DNA of 64,000 nt from Verrucomicrobiales bacterium (GTDB lineage: Bacteria; Verrucomicrobiota; Verrucomicrobiia; Verrucomicrobiales; DEV007): assembly GCA_029213195.1 (NCBI GenBank), contig JARGNI010000005.1, forward strand, positions 124,001 through 188,000. The letters are read 5' to 3'. This document shows, piece after piece, positions 34,142-44,000 of this stretch. Both the position numbers and the translations under genes were made by a program. The notes under the pieces were generated by a model. That model ran no database searches. It was not told the origin of the DNA and was given only the letters and a program-made list of their open reading frames with translations. Within the stretch, counting starts at the first letter, position 1. Each line of letters begins with the position of its first letter.

Positions 34142-35584
34142 CTAGAACATCTCCGGAAAAGCCGCTTCCAAGGACAAAGCATCTCCCGTTTCCTTCTGCA
34201 ATTCCAGAAGCCCCTGGAACAGAGTCTGAACTCGTTCCGAGTGCTGGCCAGACACATCCTTCATCTCAAGAGGGTCGTTGTTGAGATCGAATAGAAGCAA
34301 CTTCGGCACCTTGGGATAGGCAATCAACTTCCACCCGTCCTTAACGATGCACCGCTGACTCATCTGGTAGGCGCCATAGATCGCAGTGTATTCGGAAGGC
34401 TCTCCCTTGAGGAGCGGCAGGAGGGACTGAAACTGAACATGCTCGGGAGCGGCCACCTCGGCAAGCTCGAGAGAAGTCGCCATAACATCCTGCAAGTAGA
34501 TGGGTTCGTCGATCTTCTTTCCAGCTTCGACACCTGGCCCGACCATCATGAAAGGGATGCGAACGCTATGATCGAAGAGGCTCTGCTTTCCGATCAAGCC
34601 GTGACGGCCCACCGACAATCCGTGGTCAGACGTGAAGACGATGTAGGTGTTCTCTTTCTCTCCCGATGCCTCCAGCGCATCGAGAATACGACCAATCTGG
34701 TCATCCATGTGGGTAATGATCGCATAGTATTCCTGACGATGAACCTGGACGGCATACTTGGTTCGCGGGAACGGCGCGAGCTTCTCATCGCGAAGAGTCG
34801 GCGGATTATCGATTTCCATTCGATAGGGGTATTCCGTGAGGAAGTTCTCAGGGACCGCCATCCGATCGAGGGGGTATTTTTCAATGTATTCCTTCGGAGC
34901 CTGTCGGGGATCATGGGGAGCGTTGAAGGCGATATACATGAAGAACGGATTCTCGGACGCTTTCGCCATTTTAAGAAAGTCGAGAGCATCATCCGCGACG
35001 ACTTCGCTCCAGTGTTTTCCGCCCTTCCAAAACCCCTCGAATTTCGGATCGTAGGGGCTCCAAGCATCTGGCTGGCCCTGCACCGGCCGATTGTATCCCT
35101 CCTTGGTTTGATTCGGCATTCCACCGCGAACATTTCGAGCCACGGTAAAGATCTCATTGGGATTCGCCTTCACGTGCCACTTCCCTGTGAAATAAGTATC
35201 GTATCCCCCCTTCTCCATCAGCTGCGACCACATCAGCCCTTCTTTCTGAAAATCAGGCCACTCGGGATGAGGCAGTTCTGACTTCCGAATATTGTTGGAA
35301 ATCTTGTGCGCGTGCCAGACGAAGGCCCCCGTGTTCAACATGTGTCGACTTGCTACGCAGATGGCACCATTCCAGCCGCCCATGTTGTAGGCGTGCGTAA
35401 ACGTCGTTCCCTCCTCGACGAGCCTGTCGAGATTCGGGGTCTCGATGTCCGTCATGCCAAAGGCCCCGATGGTCTCGAAACACTGGTCATCCGAAAAGAG
35501 AAAAAGAATATTCGGCTTCTCTTCGGACCACGCCAGAGAAACCAAACCACTCACCAATACACAAGCCAGGGAAATCCATTTCAT
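34142..35584 (-). CDS. Secreted sulfatase (choline-/arylsulfatase type)
   Basis: The protein has 480 residues with a signal peptide ending AWSEE. The sulfatase core is complete: PNILFLFSDDQCFETIGAFG with the metal-binding Asp pair, and the formylglycine site ICVASR with Cys76 (C-x-A-S-R), where Cys is converted by an anaerobic or aerobic maturase. VFTSDHGLSVGRHGLIGK follows as the second metal site. Trp/Asn-rich inserts suggest a polysaccharide substrate. It diverges from the DUF2853 gene and stands 633 bases from the methyltransferase gene, so it is probably a single-gene unit. Confidence 0.87.
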   Translation of the reverse strand: MKWISLACVLVSGLVSLAWSEEKPNILFLFSDDQCFETIGAFGMTDIETPNLDRLVEEGTTFTHAYNMGGWNGAICVASRHMLNTGAFVWHAHKISNNIRKSELPHPEWPDFQKEGLMWSQLMEKGGYDTYFTGKWHVKANPNEIFTVARNVRGGMPNQTKEGYNRPVQGQPDAWSPYDPKFEGFWKGGKHWSEVVADDALDFLKMAKASENPFFMYIAFNAPHDPRQAPKEYIEKYPLDRMAVPENFLTEYPYRMEIDNPPTLRDEKLAPFPRTKYAVQVHRQEYYAIITHMDDQIGRILDALEASGEKENTYIVFTSDHGLSVGRHGLIGKQSLFDHSVRIPFMMVGPGVEAGKKIDEPIYLQDVMATSLELAEVAAPEHVQFQSLLPLLKGEPSEYTAIYGAYQMSQRCIVKDGWKLIAYPKVPKLLLFDLNNDPLEMKDVSGQHSERVQTLFQGLLELQKETGDALSLEAAFPEMF

Positions 35585-35670
35585 GATCGCATCTTCCCCA
35601 AGGTTCGACCGATTGTAAAGATCGGCAAAAGCCCCGAATGCGCCTATTCGAGCTTTTGTAAATTAAAATC

Positions 35671-35700
35671 TTGCCGAAATCTCGAATCCAGTGATAATTA
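35671..35700 (+). promoter_or_regulatory. Candidate promoter for the DUF2853 gene
   Basis: TTGCCG (35671-35676), an 18-base spacer and TAATTA (35695-35700) lie 45 bases before the start codon. Match is moderate and untested. Confidence 0.3.
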
Positions 35701-35744
35701 GGCATCGTGTAAGACATCACTAGTCCAACCGCACTACTACCACC

Positions 35745-36080
35745 ATGAGCAAACTCGACGATCTCCTCGTAAAATACACTGCAGACCTCGAAGGGGTCGG
35801 CGAAAAAGTTGACCAAAATTTCCTGCGTGCTGTCGCCAAAGCATGTGGACCAGCCATCTACCGGAAGGATGCTTCTCTCGTTGCGCTCTCCGACAAAGCT
35901 GAGGTTGAGCGAGTCCGGAAAAATTTCCTCATTGGCAAGCTTGGACTCAAGGATTCCGAGAAGTTGGATGAAGGAATCGCAGCGGTGAAGAAAACCTACA
36001 CGAAGCGCTCCAAGTATCGTGTGGTTTTCTACTACCTCCTCGCGAAGCACTTCAAGAAGCGCAAGCCTCTCATGGGTTAA
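35745..36080 (+). CDS. DUF2853-family protein
   Basis: This small helical protein has 111 residues (MSKLDDLLVKYTADLEG, YRKDASLVALSDKAEVERVR and TKRSKYRVVFYYLLAKHF). It matches the DUF2853 pattern, where a basic C-terminal helix is conserved. No function is known; the basic surface could bind nucleic acid, which is a guess. It is a single-gene unit with its own promoter candidate and a strong terminator 35 bases after the stop. Confidence 0.8.
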   Translation: MSKLDDLLVKYTADLEGVGEKVDQNFLRAVAKACGPAIYRKDASLVALSDKAEVERVRKNFLIGKLGLKDSEKLDEGIAAVKKTYTKRSKYRVVFYYLLAKHFKKRKPLMG

Positions 36081-36114
36081 ACTTTAAACTGAAACTTGTT
36101 TTCGTTTCATCTCT

Positions 36115-36151
36115 GCCCCTTCCGAGGTTCTCTCAGAAGGGGCTTTTTTTT
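36115..36151 (+). terminator. Intrinsic terminator after the DUF2853 gene
   Basis: GCCCCTTC (36115-36122) pairs perfectly with GAAGGGGC (36136-36143), followed by eight T (36144-36151). Stem, loop and T-run are all classic. Confidence 0.9.
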
Positions 36152-36408
36152 GAACGCAGAGACTTTTAGAGAAATGCCCCGAATATGGCCAGGCAAGTCT
36201 CCAGAAAGTTCTGCCAGCAAGAACTTGGATACCGAGAACCTGATCCCCCCAGGTTTCTTGAACTCCGCTCCGAGCAGAGCAAATGACAGATCTCTCCGTG
36301 GTTGCGCAGCGCGCCACGAATGGATCCCTGGCCTCCAGACAGGAGACCTCGTCATCCATTCCTTCTCGGGGGGCTTCCGGAATGCGAGAGCAAGAGCAGT
36401 GGGAAGTC
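36152..36408. other. Intergenic stretch with a possible decayed hairpin repeat
   Basis: No gene is supported here. One segment, 36328-36347, matches the left hairpin region of the repeat at 4316-4335 in 16 of 20 positions, although its palindrome is broken. It may be a degenerate copy of the same repeat family. Confidence 0.4.
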
Positions 36409-37029
36409 CTATTTCGCGCCCCCGGCCATTTCCGTGGCCAACTGTTGGCTTTCCGAATTCAATCGTGAAACGGGCACTTCCGCTTTCTTGCCATTCTCCA
36501 GGATCAAGGTGACTACGTCATTTTCCAGACTCACGAATCGGGCCTGGATTGCCTTGCCGTCCGAACTGGTCCAGGTTTGATTGGCCGGTTTCTGCGGAAG
36601 CGTCGATGCAGCACCATCGGATTTCATGGGAGCTTTCTTCAGCCATTCTTCCTCGTCCTCGGTCGGGTTCGCAGCATCAATCACCGCACCCAGCTTGATC
36701 CACTCCTCGATCTTGTCGATCTCATCCTTGGGAATCCGCTCCGCCTTGCGGGGCATGAAGTCGGTATGTGAAGTATCAAGGGTCAGCCTTTCGAGAAAGT
36801 TGCTTTCATCCGGATTCCCGGGACGGATGATATTGTATTTCCCCACCTGATAGTCGCGAACCTCATCGAGGTCGTCGAGCGCCAGATTCCCTTTCACCTC
36901 CGTGTCGTTGCTGTGGCAGTCCCAGCAACGTTCCTTCATGATGGGTAGAATGTCTTTCTTGTAGTCGACACTTCGCGCAGGGGAAGCGATCAGGACAAAA
37001 ACGAGGAGAATGGAGGAGAGACTCTTCAT
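36409..37029 (-). CDS. Cytochrome c (PSCyt1) with C-terminal SHD1 domain
   Basis: This secreted 206-residue protein begins at the ATG at 37029, which gives a good signal peptide (SLSSILLVFVLIASPARS). The cytochrome domain has heme motif C35-W-D-C38-H and the distal FMPRKAERIPKDEIDKIEEW. The C-terminal 55 residues (WTSSDGKAIQARFVSLENDV, KAEVPVSRLNSESQQ) match the SHD1 domain common in PVC proteins. It is the last gene of a sulfatase/PhnA/cytochrome unit, 17 bases after the PhnA-like gene. It may be an electron carrier in the periplasm. Confidence 0.8.
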   Translation of the reverse strand: MKSLSSILLVFVLIASPARSVDYKKDILPIMKERCWDCHSNDTEVKGNLALDDLDEVRDYQVGKYNIIRPGNPDESNFLERLTLDTSHTDFMPRKAERIPKDEIDKIEEWIKLGAVIDAANPTEDEEEWLKKAPMKSDGAASTLPQKPANQTWTSSDGKAIQARFVSLENDVVTLILENGKKAEVPVSRLNSESQQLATEMAGGAK

Positions 37030-37046
37030 GCAAACCAGATAACGGC

Positions 37047-37448
37047 TCAGTTGTCTTCTGTTACCCAATTTTCGATCGATTCCTCGAGAAAGACAGTGTC
37101 CAGCGTTTCACGAGCCCAGTCCTCGGAATCCGATTGGGCACGTAGCAGCCGGGTCGCGAGAACCTGGACCGCAGGCACCTCGCTCCAGACCGACTGGGCC
37201 AGGCAGCGCCAATGCTCCCCTTTCTCGATCTTTCCAGGTGCCATCACGGCTTTCTCACAACGTTCGCACAAGAGAACACAGGATTCCCAGGTCGGTTCCT
37301 TCGGAGCCGGAGGCACCTCGACGATCCGCAATCCTTCGCGAACTTCTTCACAAAGTTCGCAGGTAGACCTCGCGCGCCTCGCAAGATCCTTGCCGAAAGA
37401 CTGCAACTCAGCGACTCGAGCCTGGTATTCCTCTCTTCCCCTCGCCAT
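37047..37448 (-). CDS. PhnA-like zinc-ribbon protein
   Basis: The protein has 133 residues. A zinc-ribbon-like pair, C30-x2-C33 (STCELCEEV) and LLCERCEKA, is followed by the segment EHWRCLAQSVWSEVPAVQVL, the conserved core of PhnA-domain proteins. The family is named after the phn locus, but a role in phosphonate use is not established, and there are no phn genes here. It starts 3 bases after the sulfatase stop and is co-transcribed with it. Confidence 0.75.
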   Translation of the reverse strand: MARGREEYQARVAELQSFGKDLARRARSTCELCEEVREGLRIVEVPPAPKEPTWESCVLLCERCEKAVMAPGKIEKGEHWRCLAQSVWSEVPAVQVLATRLLRAQSDSEDWARETLDTVFLEESIENWVTEDN

Positions 37449-37451
37449 GGA

Positions 37452-38924
37452 TCATCGTGTAATTTCGGGAATGGGATCGTCAGCACCGACATCATTGCCT
37501 TCCCAGTTCACTTTGCCATCCTCGTAGATGAGAATGCGATGCTTGCTGTTCGGAGCGGGCGGGAGGTCGCCCTTCGGGATGAACTTCCGATGCTCCTCGA
37601 GAACATCGGCATACTTCGTGTCTGACGCGAGGTTCGTCCACTCGTTCGGATCGTTGACCATATCGTAAAGTTCTTCGGAACCATCAGCATAGATGATGTA
37701 TCGCCAGTTTTCGCTCCGAATCCCATGGTTCCCCGCATTGTGAGTGGTAATGGCAGGACGCGCGCGTTTTGTACTCGCATCCTCAAGTTGAGGAACCAGC
37801 GAGATGCCTTCCAGCCCCGACTTTTCGGGAAGCCCTGCAAGCTCAGCCAGAGTCGGATAAATATCCAACAACTCGGCGGGCTGTCCGCAAACCTGTCCCG
37901 CGACGACTCCGGGACCGGCAAAAATCAGGGGCACCCGAGTGCCGTCATCCCAAAGAGTGTTCTTTCCGGTGATTTCCTTCTCTCCGATATGCCAGCCATG
38001 ATCCGACCAAAGAACAATGATCGTGTTCTCCCGGAGTCCATTGCGATCCACCGCCTCCATGACCCGGCGGACCTGGTCGTCGACGAAACTCGTGCAGGCA
38101 AGATAGGACCTGGTCAGATTGAGCCATTCATCGGCATCTTCGAGAAACTCGAGGCGTGGCTCGGGGAGTTTCCAGTGAAGATACCAGGAGAACCTCGGAG
38201 TGTCTTTCCGGTCATCTCGCTTGATGATGGGCAGAGAGGTCGTCTCGACGGGATAGAGATCGAACCACTTCTGGGTCGCAAAACAGGGAACATGCGGGAG
38301 AAAGAATCCACAGGAGAGAAAGAACGGCTCGTCCTTCGGCATCGAATCGAGCTTGTCGACCGTCCAGGAGGCAATCTTGAAGTCCCCTTTATCCTCATCC
38401 TCGTGATCAAACACGCCCCAATCCATGAGCTTGTGTCCGGAAGGGCTCTTCACCATCGGTTTCGGAGGAAAGGGCTTGGCGGTAGCGCCGGGACCGATCT
38501 CGTCCCACTCCGTATCCTTGGGTCGACGACCATAGCCGCCGTGGTAGATCTTCCCTGCCGTGTAGGTCCGATAACCATGGCGTTTCAAATACTGCGGGAG
38601 CGACTCGAGCTCGGCCAGTTCAGGCACATCGCGAAACCAGGGAGACAGGCCGTAGATCCCGGTCGAGCCCGGACGCTTGGAGAGCATCAGGCTCGTTCGT
38701 GACGGATTGCAAAGCGGAGACTGGCAATGCGCGTTGGTGAAAGCCGTGCCCGTCTTGGCGAGGGCATCGATGTGAGGTGTCTTCACATCGGGATGTCCTT
38801 CGAGATAGCCGATCCAATCGTTCTGATCGTCGATCGCGATCATGAGAATGTTGGGCTTCTCCGCCGAGGAGGCAAGAGAAGTGAAAAGCGCAAGGACTCC
38901 GACGAGATGCAGGATACGTGACAT
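37452..38924 (-). CDS. Secreted sulfatase, iduronate-2-sulfatase-like
   Basis: The protein has 490 residues from the ATG at 38924, giving the signal peptide ILHLVGVLALFTSLASS; the open frame upstream is not coding. Metal site PNILMIAIDDQNDWIGYLEG and formylglycine site LCNPSR with Cys72 (C-x-P-S-R) are intact. WSDHGWHIGEKEITGKNTLW and the KIYHGG motif follow the iduronate-2-sulfatase pattern. It should hydrolyse sulfate esters of uronic acid-rich glycans. It heads a unit with the PhnA-like and cytochrome/SHD1 genes and diverges from the DUF1028 gene; AGGGTT (38928-38933) and AACCCT (38947-38952) form a small inverted repeat there. Confidence 0.87.
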   Translation of the reverse strand: MSRILHLVGVLALFTSLASSAEKPNILMIAIDDQNDWIGYLEGHPDVKTPHIDALAKTGTAFTNAHCQSPLCNPSRTSLMLSKRPGSTGIYGLSPWFRDVPELAELESLPQYLKRHGYRTYTAGKIYHGGYGRRPKDTEWDEIGPGATAKPFPPKPMVKSPSGHKLMDWGVFDHEDEDKGDFKIASWTVDKLDSMPKDEPFFLSCGFFLPHVPCFATQKWFDLYPVETTSLPIIKRDDRKDTPRFSWYLHWKLPEPRLEFLEDADEWLNLTRSYLACTSFVDDQVRRVMEAVDRNGLRENTIIVLWSDHGWHIGEKEITGKNTLWDDGTRVPLIFAGPGVVAGQVCGQPAELLDIYPTLAELAGLPEKSGLEGISLVPQLEDASTKRARPAITTHNAGNHGIRSENWRYIIYADGSEELYDMVNDPNEWTNLASDTKYADVLEEHRKFIPKGDLPPAPNSKHRILIYEDGKVNWEGNDVGADDPIPEITR

Positions 38925-38990
38925 AACAGGGTTGGATGAACGGCCTAACCCTATTGACTGCATCGTATCCTTCAAGAACCGTATCGCGTC

Positions 38991-39704
38991 ATGCTCCGCC
39001 TTTTCCCCTTCCTGACCTGCATCGCTCTTCTCCCTTTGTCGGGCCTGACCGAAGACGATCCCGTCGTCGCTACCTTCTCCATCATCGCAGTCGATCCGGA
39101 TACCGACGAGATCGGTGTCGCAGTGCAGTCCAAGATCGTCGGCGTCGGTGCTGTCGTCCCCTTCGCCAAGGCCGGTGTCGGAGCGATCGCCACCCAGGCC
39201 AATGCCAACGTCGGCTATGGTCCACTTGGCCTTCTCGCACTCCGATCTGGAATGAGCGCGAAAGACACCATCGACCTTCTCACTCGGGAGGACCCTCTCG
39301 CAGCCTCGCGACAGGTAGGCGTCATCACTGCAGAAGGCAAGGCCTCGACCTACACCGGGAAGAACTGCTTCGACTGGGCCGGCGGCAAGACCGGGGAAAA
39401 TTATGCAGTCCAAGGCAACATCCTTGCAGGAAAGGAAGTGCTCGAGGCCATGGCCAAGGCCTTCGAAGAAACCGAAGGCGTCCTCGCCGAACGACTCCTC
39501 GCGGCATTGCATGCCGGTCAGGAAGCGGGAGGTGACCGCAGAGGGCGGCAGTCGGCCGGACTTCTCATCGTTCGGGAAGGCTGGGGCTATGGAGGCCTCA
39601 CCGATCGTTTCCGCGACCTGCGGGTCGATGAGCACGAAACCCCCATCGTAGAGTTGGAGCGCGTTTATCAAAAACATCGAGCGCTCTTCCCGAGACCAAA
39701 GTAG
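38991..39704 (+). CDS. DUF1028-family secreted protein
   Basis: The protein has 237 residues with a signal peptide. It shows the Ntn-hydrolase-like pattern of DUF1028: ATFSIIAVDPDTDEIGVAVQ, GAIATQANANVGYGPLGL, YAVQGNILAG and GGDRRGRQSAGLLIV. The Thr of ATFSI would become the N-terminal nucleophile only if processed, which is not proven. The family occurs with peptidases in many genomes. It is divergent from the sulfatase unit and 43 bases before the acyltransferase gene. Confidence 0.8.
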   Translation: MLRLFPFLTCIALLPLSGLTEDDPVVATFSIIAVDPDTDEIGVAVQSKIVGVGAVVPFAKAGVGAIATQANANVGYGPLGLLALRSGMSAKDTIDLLTREDPLAASRQVGVITAEGKASTYTGKNCFDWAGGKTGENYAVQGNILAGKEVLEAMAKAFEETEGVLAERLLAALHAGQEAGGDRRGRQSAGLLIVREGWGYGGLTDRFRDLRVDEHETPIVELERVYQKHRALFPRPK

Positions 39705-39747
39705 ACAAAGGCTTTACACCTGAACTCGGAAAGGAGAGGATTCGGGC

Positions 39748-41001
39748 ATGCTCGAGTTTTCCGACGCGCCCTACCAGTTTTTCGAGGCAAAGCACAATCG
39801 CTTCATCACCTGGCTCGCCCGGCAAGCGAATCGGGGTTTTGTTCTCCGGGGCGGCAATCATCGCATCTCGGAACTTCGAATCGACGGCCAAACCGAAGCC
39901 GTTCGCGAAGCCCAGACACGGGGCGAACGACTGCTTTTCGTCGCCAATCATCCCAGTCACAGCGACCCGCAAGTCGCCACCGAGGTGCATCGCCAACTCG
40001 GAGCGGATTCCTGCTTCATGGCCGCCTACGATGTCTTTCTCCGGAACAAGTCGGCGGCGTGGGTGATGCAACGTTTCGGAAACTTCTCCATCGATCGCGA
40101 GGGAAGCGACCGAAAGGCCATGACCGCAGCGATCGACACGCTGAAGGCAGGCCGTCAATCCCTCACCATCTTCCCGGAGGGCAACGTCTACCTCACCAAC
40201 GACCGCGTTACCCCCTTTCTCGACGGAACCGCCTTCATCGCCTTGAAAGCCCAGGCTGCCCTGAAGGAAACCCCTCTCAAGATCATCCCGATCAGTCTGA
40301 AGTTTACCCACCTCACGACCCCTCGTGCCTCGGTGACGGATCGAATGCTTCAACTCGCCAAAGACTGTGGATACGCCTTCCCGGATGGCTCCCAAGGCCG
40401 GCCCATCGGATCCGTCCTGGTCCTCGGGCAACACATCGTCAGCAACTACCTGCAAGAGCACGGATATTCGGGTGCCGAGAAGGAGCCGGACGAGCCGCTC
40501 TACGAAACCTTGAAAGACTTTGCCACCCACCTCGTCACCGAGTTGGAATCGGCCTTGTCGATCGAACCACAAGAAGGAGTGCCCCTGATCGACCGGATCC
40601 GAAAGATCCGATCCAAGATCCATCAGATGCGAACCAACGAATCAGGAGAAACTCATCCCGAAATCGATGGGCTCGCGGACAAGGCGATTCTCGCCTTCCG
40701 GGTCAACGGCTACCTGACTCCCTACCTTACCGAGCATTCCACGATCGATCGATATGACGAGACGGTAGAACGAGTTGCGGAGGATTTTTACTCGAAAGCG
40801 ATGCCACGCACAGGCCCCCGGCGGGCTTTGGTCCACATCGGAGAACCTCTCGATGTTCAGGACTACCTCGAGCGAGCCGGCGGCAAAGCGCGTCAGGCGG
40901 TGGGCGAGATGACCTGTGATATGGAATCTGCTGTCCAAAGTGGGGTCGACGTGCTCAACGAATCGAATGATGCCCCGGGAGCCACGGTCATTTCGGATTG
41001 A
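39748..41001 (+). CDS. Lysophospholipid acyltransferase-family protein with long C-terminal extension
   Basis: The protein has 417 residues. The acyltransferase domain carries block I FVANHPSHSD (H-x4-D) and block III TIFPEGNVYL, both intact, so it probably transfers acyl chains to a glycerophosphate-like acceptor. A further 190 residues follow the core, with helical segments and the motif GPRRALVHIGEPLDV resembling a second domain. This length is unusual for PlsC (about 240 residues). A purine-rich ribosome site (AAGGAGAGGA, 39731-39740) precedes the start. Its 3-prime end overlaps the convergent dehydrogenase gene by 14 bases. Confidence 0.75.
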   Translation: MLEFSDAPYQFFEAKHNRFITWLARQANRGFVLRGGNHRISELRIDGQTEAVREAQTRGERLLFVANHPSHSDPQVATEVHRQLGADSCFMAAYDVFLRNKSAAWVMQRFGNFSIDREGSDRKAMTAAIDTLKAGRQSLTIFPEGNVYLTNDRVTPFLDGTAFIALKAQAALKETPLKIIPISLKFTHLTTPRASVTDRMLQLAKDCGYAFPDGSQGRPIGSVLVLGQHIVSNYLQEHGYSGAEKEPDEPLYETLKDFATHLVTELESALSIEPQEGVPLIDRIRKIRSKIHQMRTNESGETHPEIDGLADKAILAFRVNGYLTPYLTEHSTIDRYDETVERVAEDFYSKAMPRTGPRRALVHIGEPLDVQDYLERAGGKARQAVGEMTCDMESAVQSGVDVLNESNDAPGATVISD

Positions 41002-44000
41002 GATTCCCGTCCCATTGCTTCTGCAGATAGGCAAACAGGTCTCGGAGTTCCTCGTCACTCAAACCATTCAACAAGCCGGGAGGCATGAGCGAGGTTTTCG
41101 AAGCTTCGAGTGATTCCAGATCTTCGCGACGGAGTCGGTGATGCTGTCCTGCCATATCCCGCAAGGTCACGGTCGCGGGATTCTGCTCGTGGAGAAATCC
41201 AGCGACGATACGATCGTCCTTCGTCGTCGCGACATAGTTGATGTATCCCTCCCTCAGTTCCAGGCTCGGCGCCACGATGGCTGGCAACCAGAACTCCAGG
41301 TTTTGGCGCTCGTATCCGGTCAGGTCGGGCCCCAGGTTCTGTCCTTCACCAAAGAGCTGATGACAGCTCGCACATCGCGCCTTGAAATGAACCTCTCCCA
41401 GGTTGGGATCTCCCTGCTCGTTCTGCAGCACTTTTCTCAAGCGGTCCATTTCCCTCTGCTCCTCTTCCGTGGAAGGACTTTTCTGCCCCGGCCAATGCCT
41501 CGCGATCTTGGCGTCAATCTCGGGGTCTCCATGCTGGGCGAGCAACTGAACCACGTCGGGTGCCACATTTCTCGCCTTGATATGAGCGACATCGATTTTC
41601 TCAAGAAAGAGCCGGGCCCATTCCACGCGACTCGCGAGAACGCGATGAGCGGTTGATCGGACTTCGTGCTCGGAAGGGAGACTCGACCCGTGCCGTGCCA
41701 GGATCGTGCTCGCAATGTTTTCGGAGTCGTATCGGGACAAGGAAAGAAGCGCGACACGCTTCAGGGCGCTTTGCTGATCGAGAGAAAGCAATCGCAACAA
41801 GACCGGAACTACCCTCGCGTCCCCCGTTTCCCCAAGCGCCTGCGCCAGCTGAACCCGCTCCACCGGATCGGATTGATTGCTGGCCACCACCTGGAGCGCC
41901 TTCGAAATAGATTCGGGTTCCCCCTGCTGCAGTTGGAGGAGGAGATCGTTCTTCCCCACCGTCTCGAGATATTCCGTCATCTGTTTTTCCAGGGCCACGG
42001 GAAGCGTGGGTTTCGCCACCCCTTCGAAGGCCAATTGGATGCCGGTCATGAGGCGTTTCTTCGCGTCGTCGTCCGGCGCTTTTTCCAGGAGCCGCGCGAC
42101 AGTCAGGAAATTGTCTTCACCGCCTCCCATCGCATACCTCCGAGCAAGGCGCTCGGCGATGACTTCCCGGAAGATCGAAGACTTCCACGTCTTCGGATCG
42201 GCAGCGAGTCCCTCGATGTGCTCGCGCCCGGATTCGGCGTGTTGCTCCAGCGCCCACCAGAGGAGAAGAGGCAGGTGGGGGTCGGCACGATCCTCGTCGT
42301 GATTCCAAAGAAGCTCGCGGATGACAGCGACTCCGACCGCGGGGTGCAGACGTCTCGCAGTCGTTGCCAAAGCCGCGCGGACTTCCACGTTCTCGACAAG
42401 GCTGAAATCGGAAAGATCAACCCCTGCCAGCTCTCGAATCTTCAGCGGTAGTTCATCCTCAAGGCCGTCGGAGGAACCCGTGAGCCGATTCGATACGACT
42501 TCCTGCATGAGAATGATCGCTCGCTCCCTGGCGATCGCTTCATCATCACGATTCCGTTTCTCGAGATAGAACGGGAACATCAACTCTCCGCGCAAGTGCT
42601 CCCGCTTCCCCCCAGAACCTTCCCGAAGCGCTGCGAGCCGCTCCCTGGACAGGACTTCCGAATGCCGCTGGGTCTCAAAGTCTGCCCAAAGCAATTCGAG
42701 GAGCGCTCGCTTTCTCACCACCCAGTTGGGATGCTCGAAATGAGCGCTCAGTTCCTTCGGTGCAGCTTGCGTCAGGTCTTCAGGAACGGGACCGAGTTCT
42801 TTCCCCGCCGGCTTGATCCGATAGATCCTCCCACTCCCCTTGTGCCAGTCATCCACAGGTCGCACGTGACTCAGCCGGCTGTCATACCAATCGGCAAGAT
42901 AGACACAGCCATCCGGACCCACTCCACAGAAAACCGGCCGAAACCAGCGATCGTCGGTCTGGAGAAGTGGCTCCTCGTCGACCGTTCGGAAAGTCGATCC
43001 GTCCGGATGAAGCTCGCTGACCCAGACGATATTGTGCAGGGAGTTGGCCGCGATGATCTTCCCGTTCCATTCTGGTGGGAAAAGCCCTCCTTCGTAGATG
43101 CAGAATGCCTGGGCGAAGCGACGATCATCCCCTTCGTGTCGCATATGCTGGAAGTATCCGAAGGCATACGGATTGGTAAGCGGACCGTGTTTCCCCCAGG
43201 ATTTCTTTCCGTAAGATCCCTGGGGATAATACATTCCGCGAGTCTTTCCATTGTTCGTTCCCGAAAAGACTCGGCCCTGCGAATCGATCTCGAGAGAAAA
43301 GGTATTTCCTCCTCCCTCAGCATAGATTTCAAACTCGTCCCGGTCCGGGTGATAGCGCCAGACCATCTGCCCCTCCCAATCGATCAGATCACCGCTTGCC
43401 GGATCGGTTACCGATCCAGTCGTCGTGCTACCATTGACTCCGTAGAGCCACCCATCAGGTCCCCATTTGAGACTGTTCATGACCGCATGCGTGTCCTCGA
43501 TTCCGAACCCGGAGAGCCTTACCTCGGGGTCGCCATCCGGAACCGCATCGCCATCCGCGTCCGGATAGAAGAGGAGATAGGGAGGGTTCGTCACCCAGAT
43601 GCCCCCGGCTCCGACCACACAGGAGGTGGCAATATTCAGCCCGGTGATGACATCGCGATGGGAATCGTAGACGCCATCGCCATTGGTATCTTCGAAGACC
43701 GTGATCTTGTCGGCTCCTTTCACTCCGTGAGGAGGAGGCTCAGGAACCTTGTCGAACTGGGCGCGAAGATGGTTGTCATACTCCACGATCCTGAGTCCCT
43801 CCGGGAATTGATACTGGAGATACTGGGTCACCCACATCCTACCCCTGGAGTCCCAACTGATATGAAGGGGCTGCCCGATGACCGGCTCACTTGCGACCAA
43901 CTCGATCTCGAACCCCTCCCGCAGACGAAACTGGGAAAGCGCTTTCTCTGGGGGGGTTGGCTCGGAGCCATCGGCAAGAGTCCCCCGCCCTTCGTAGTTC

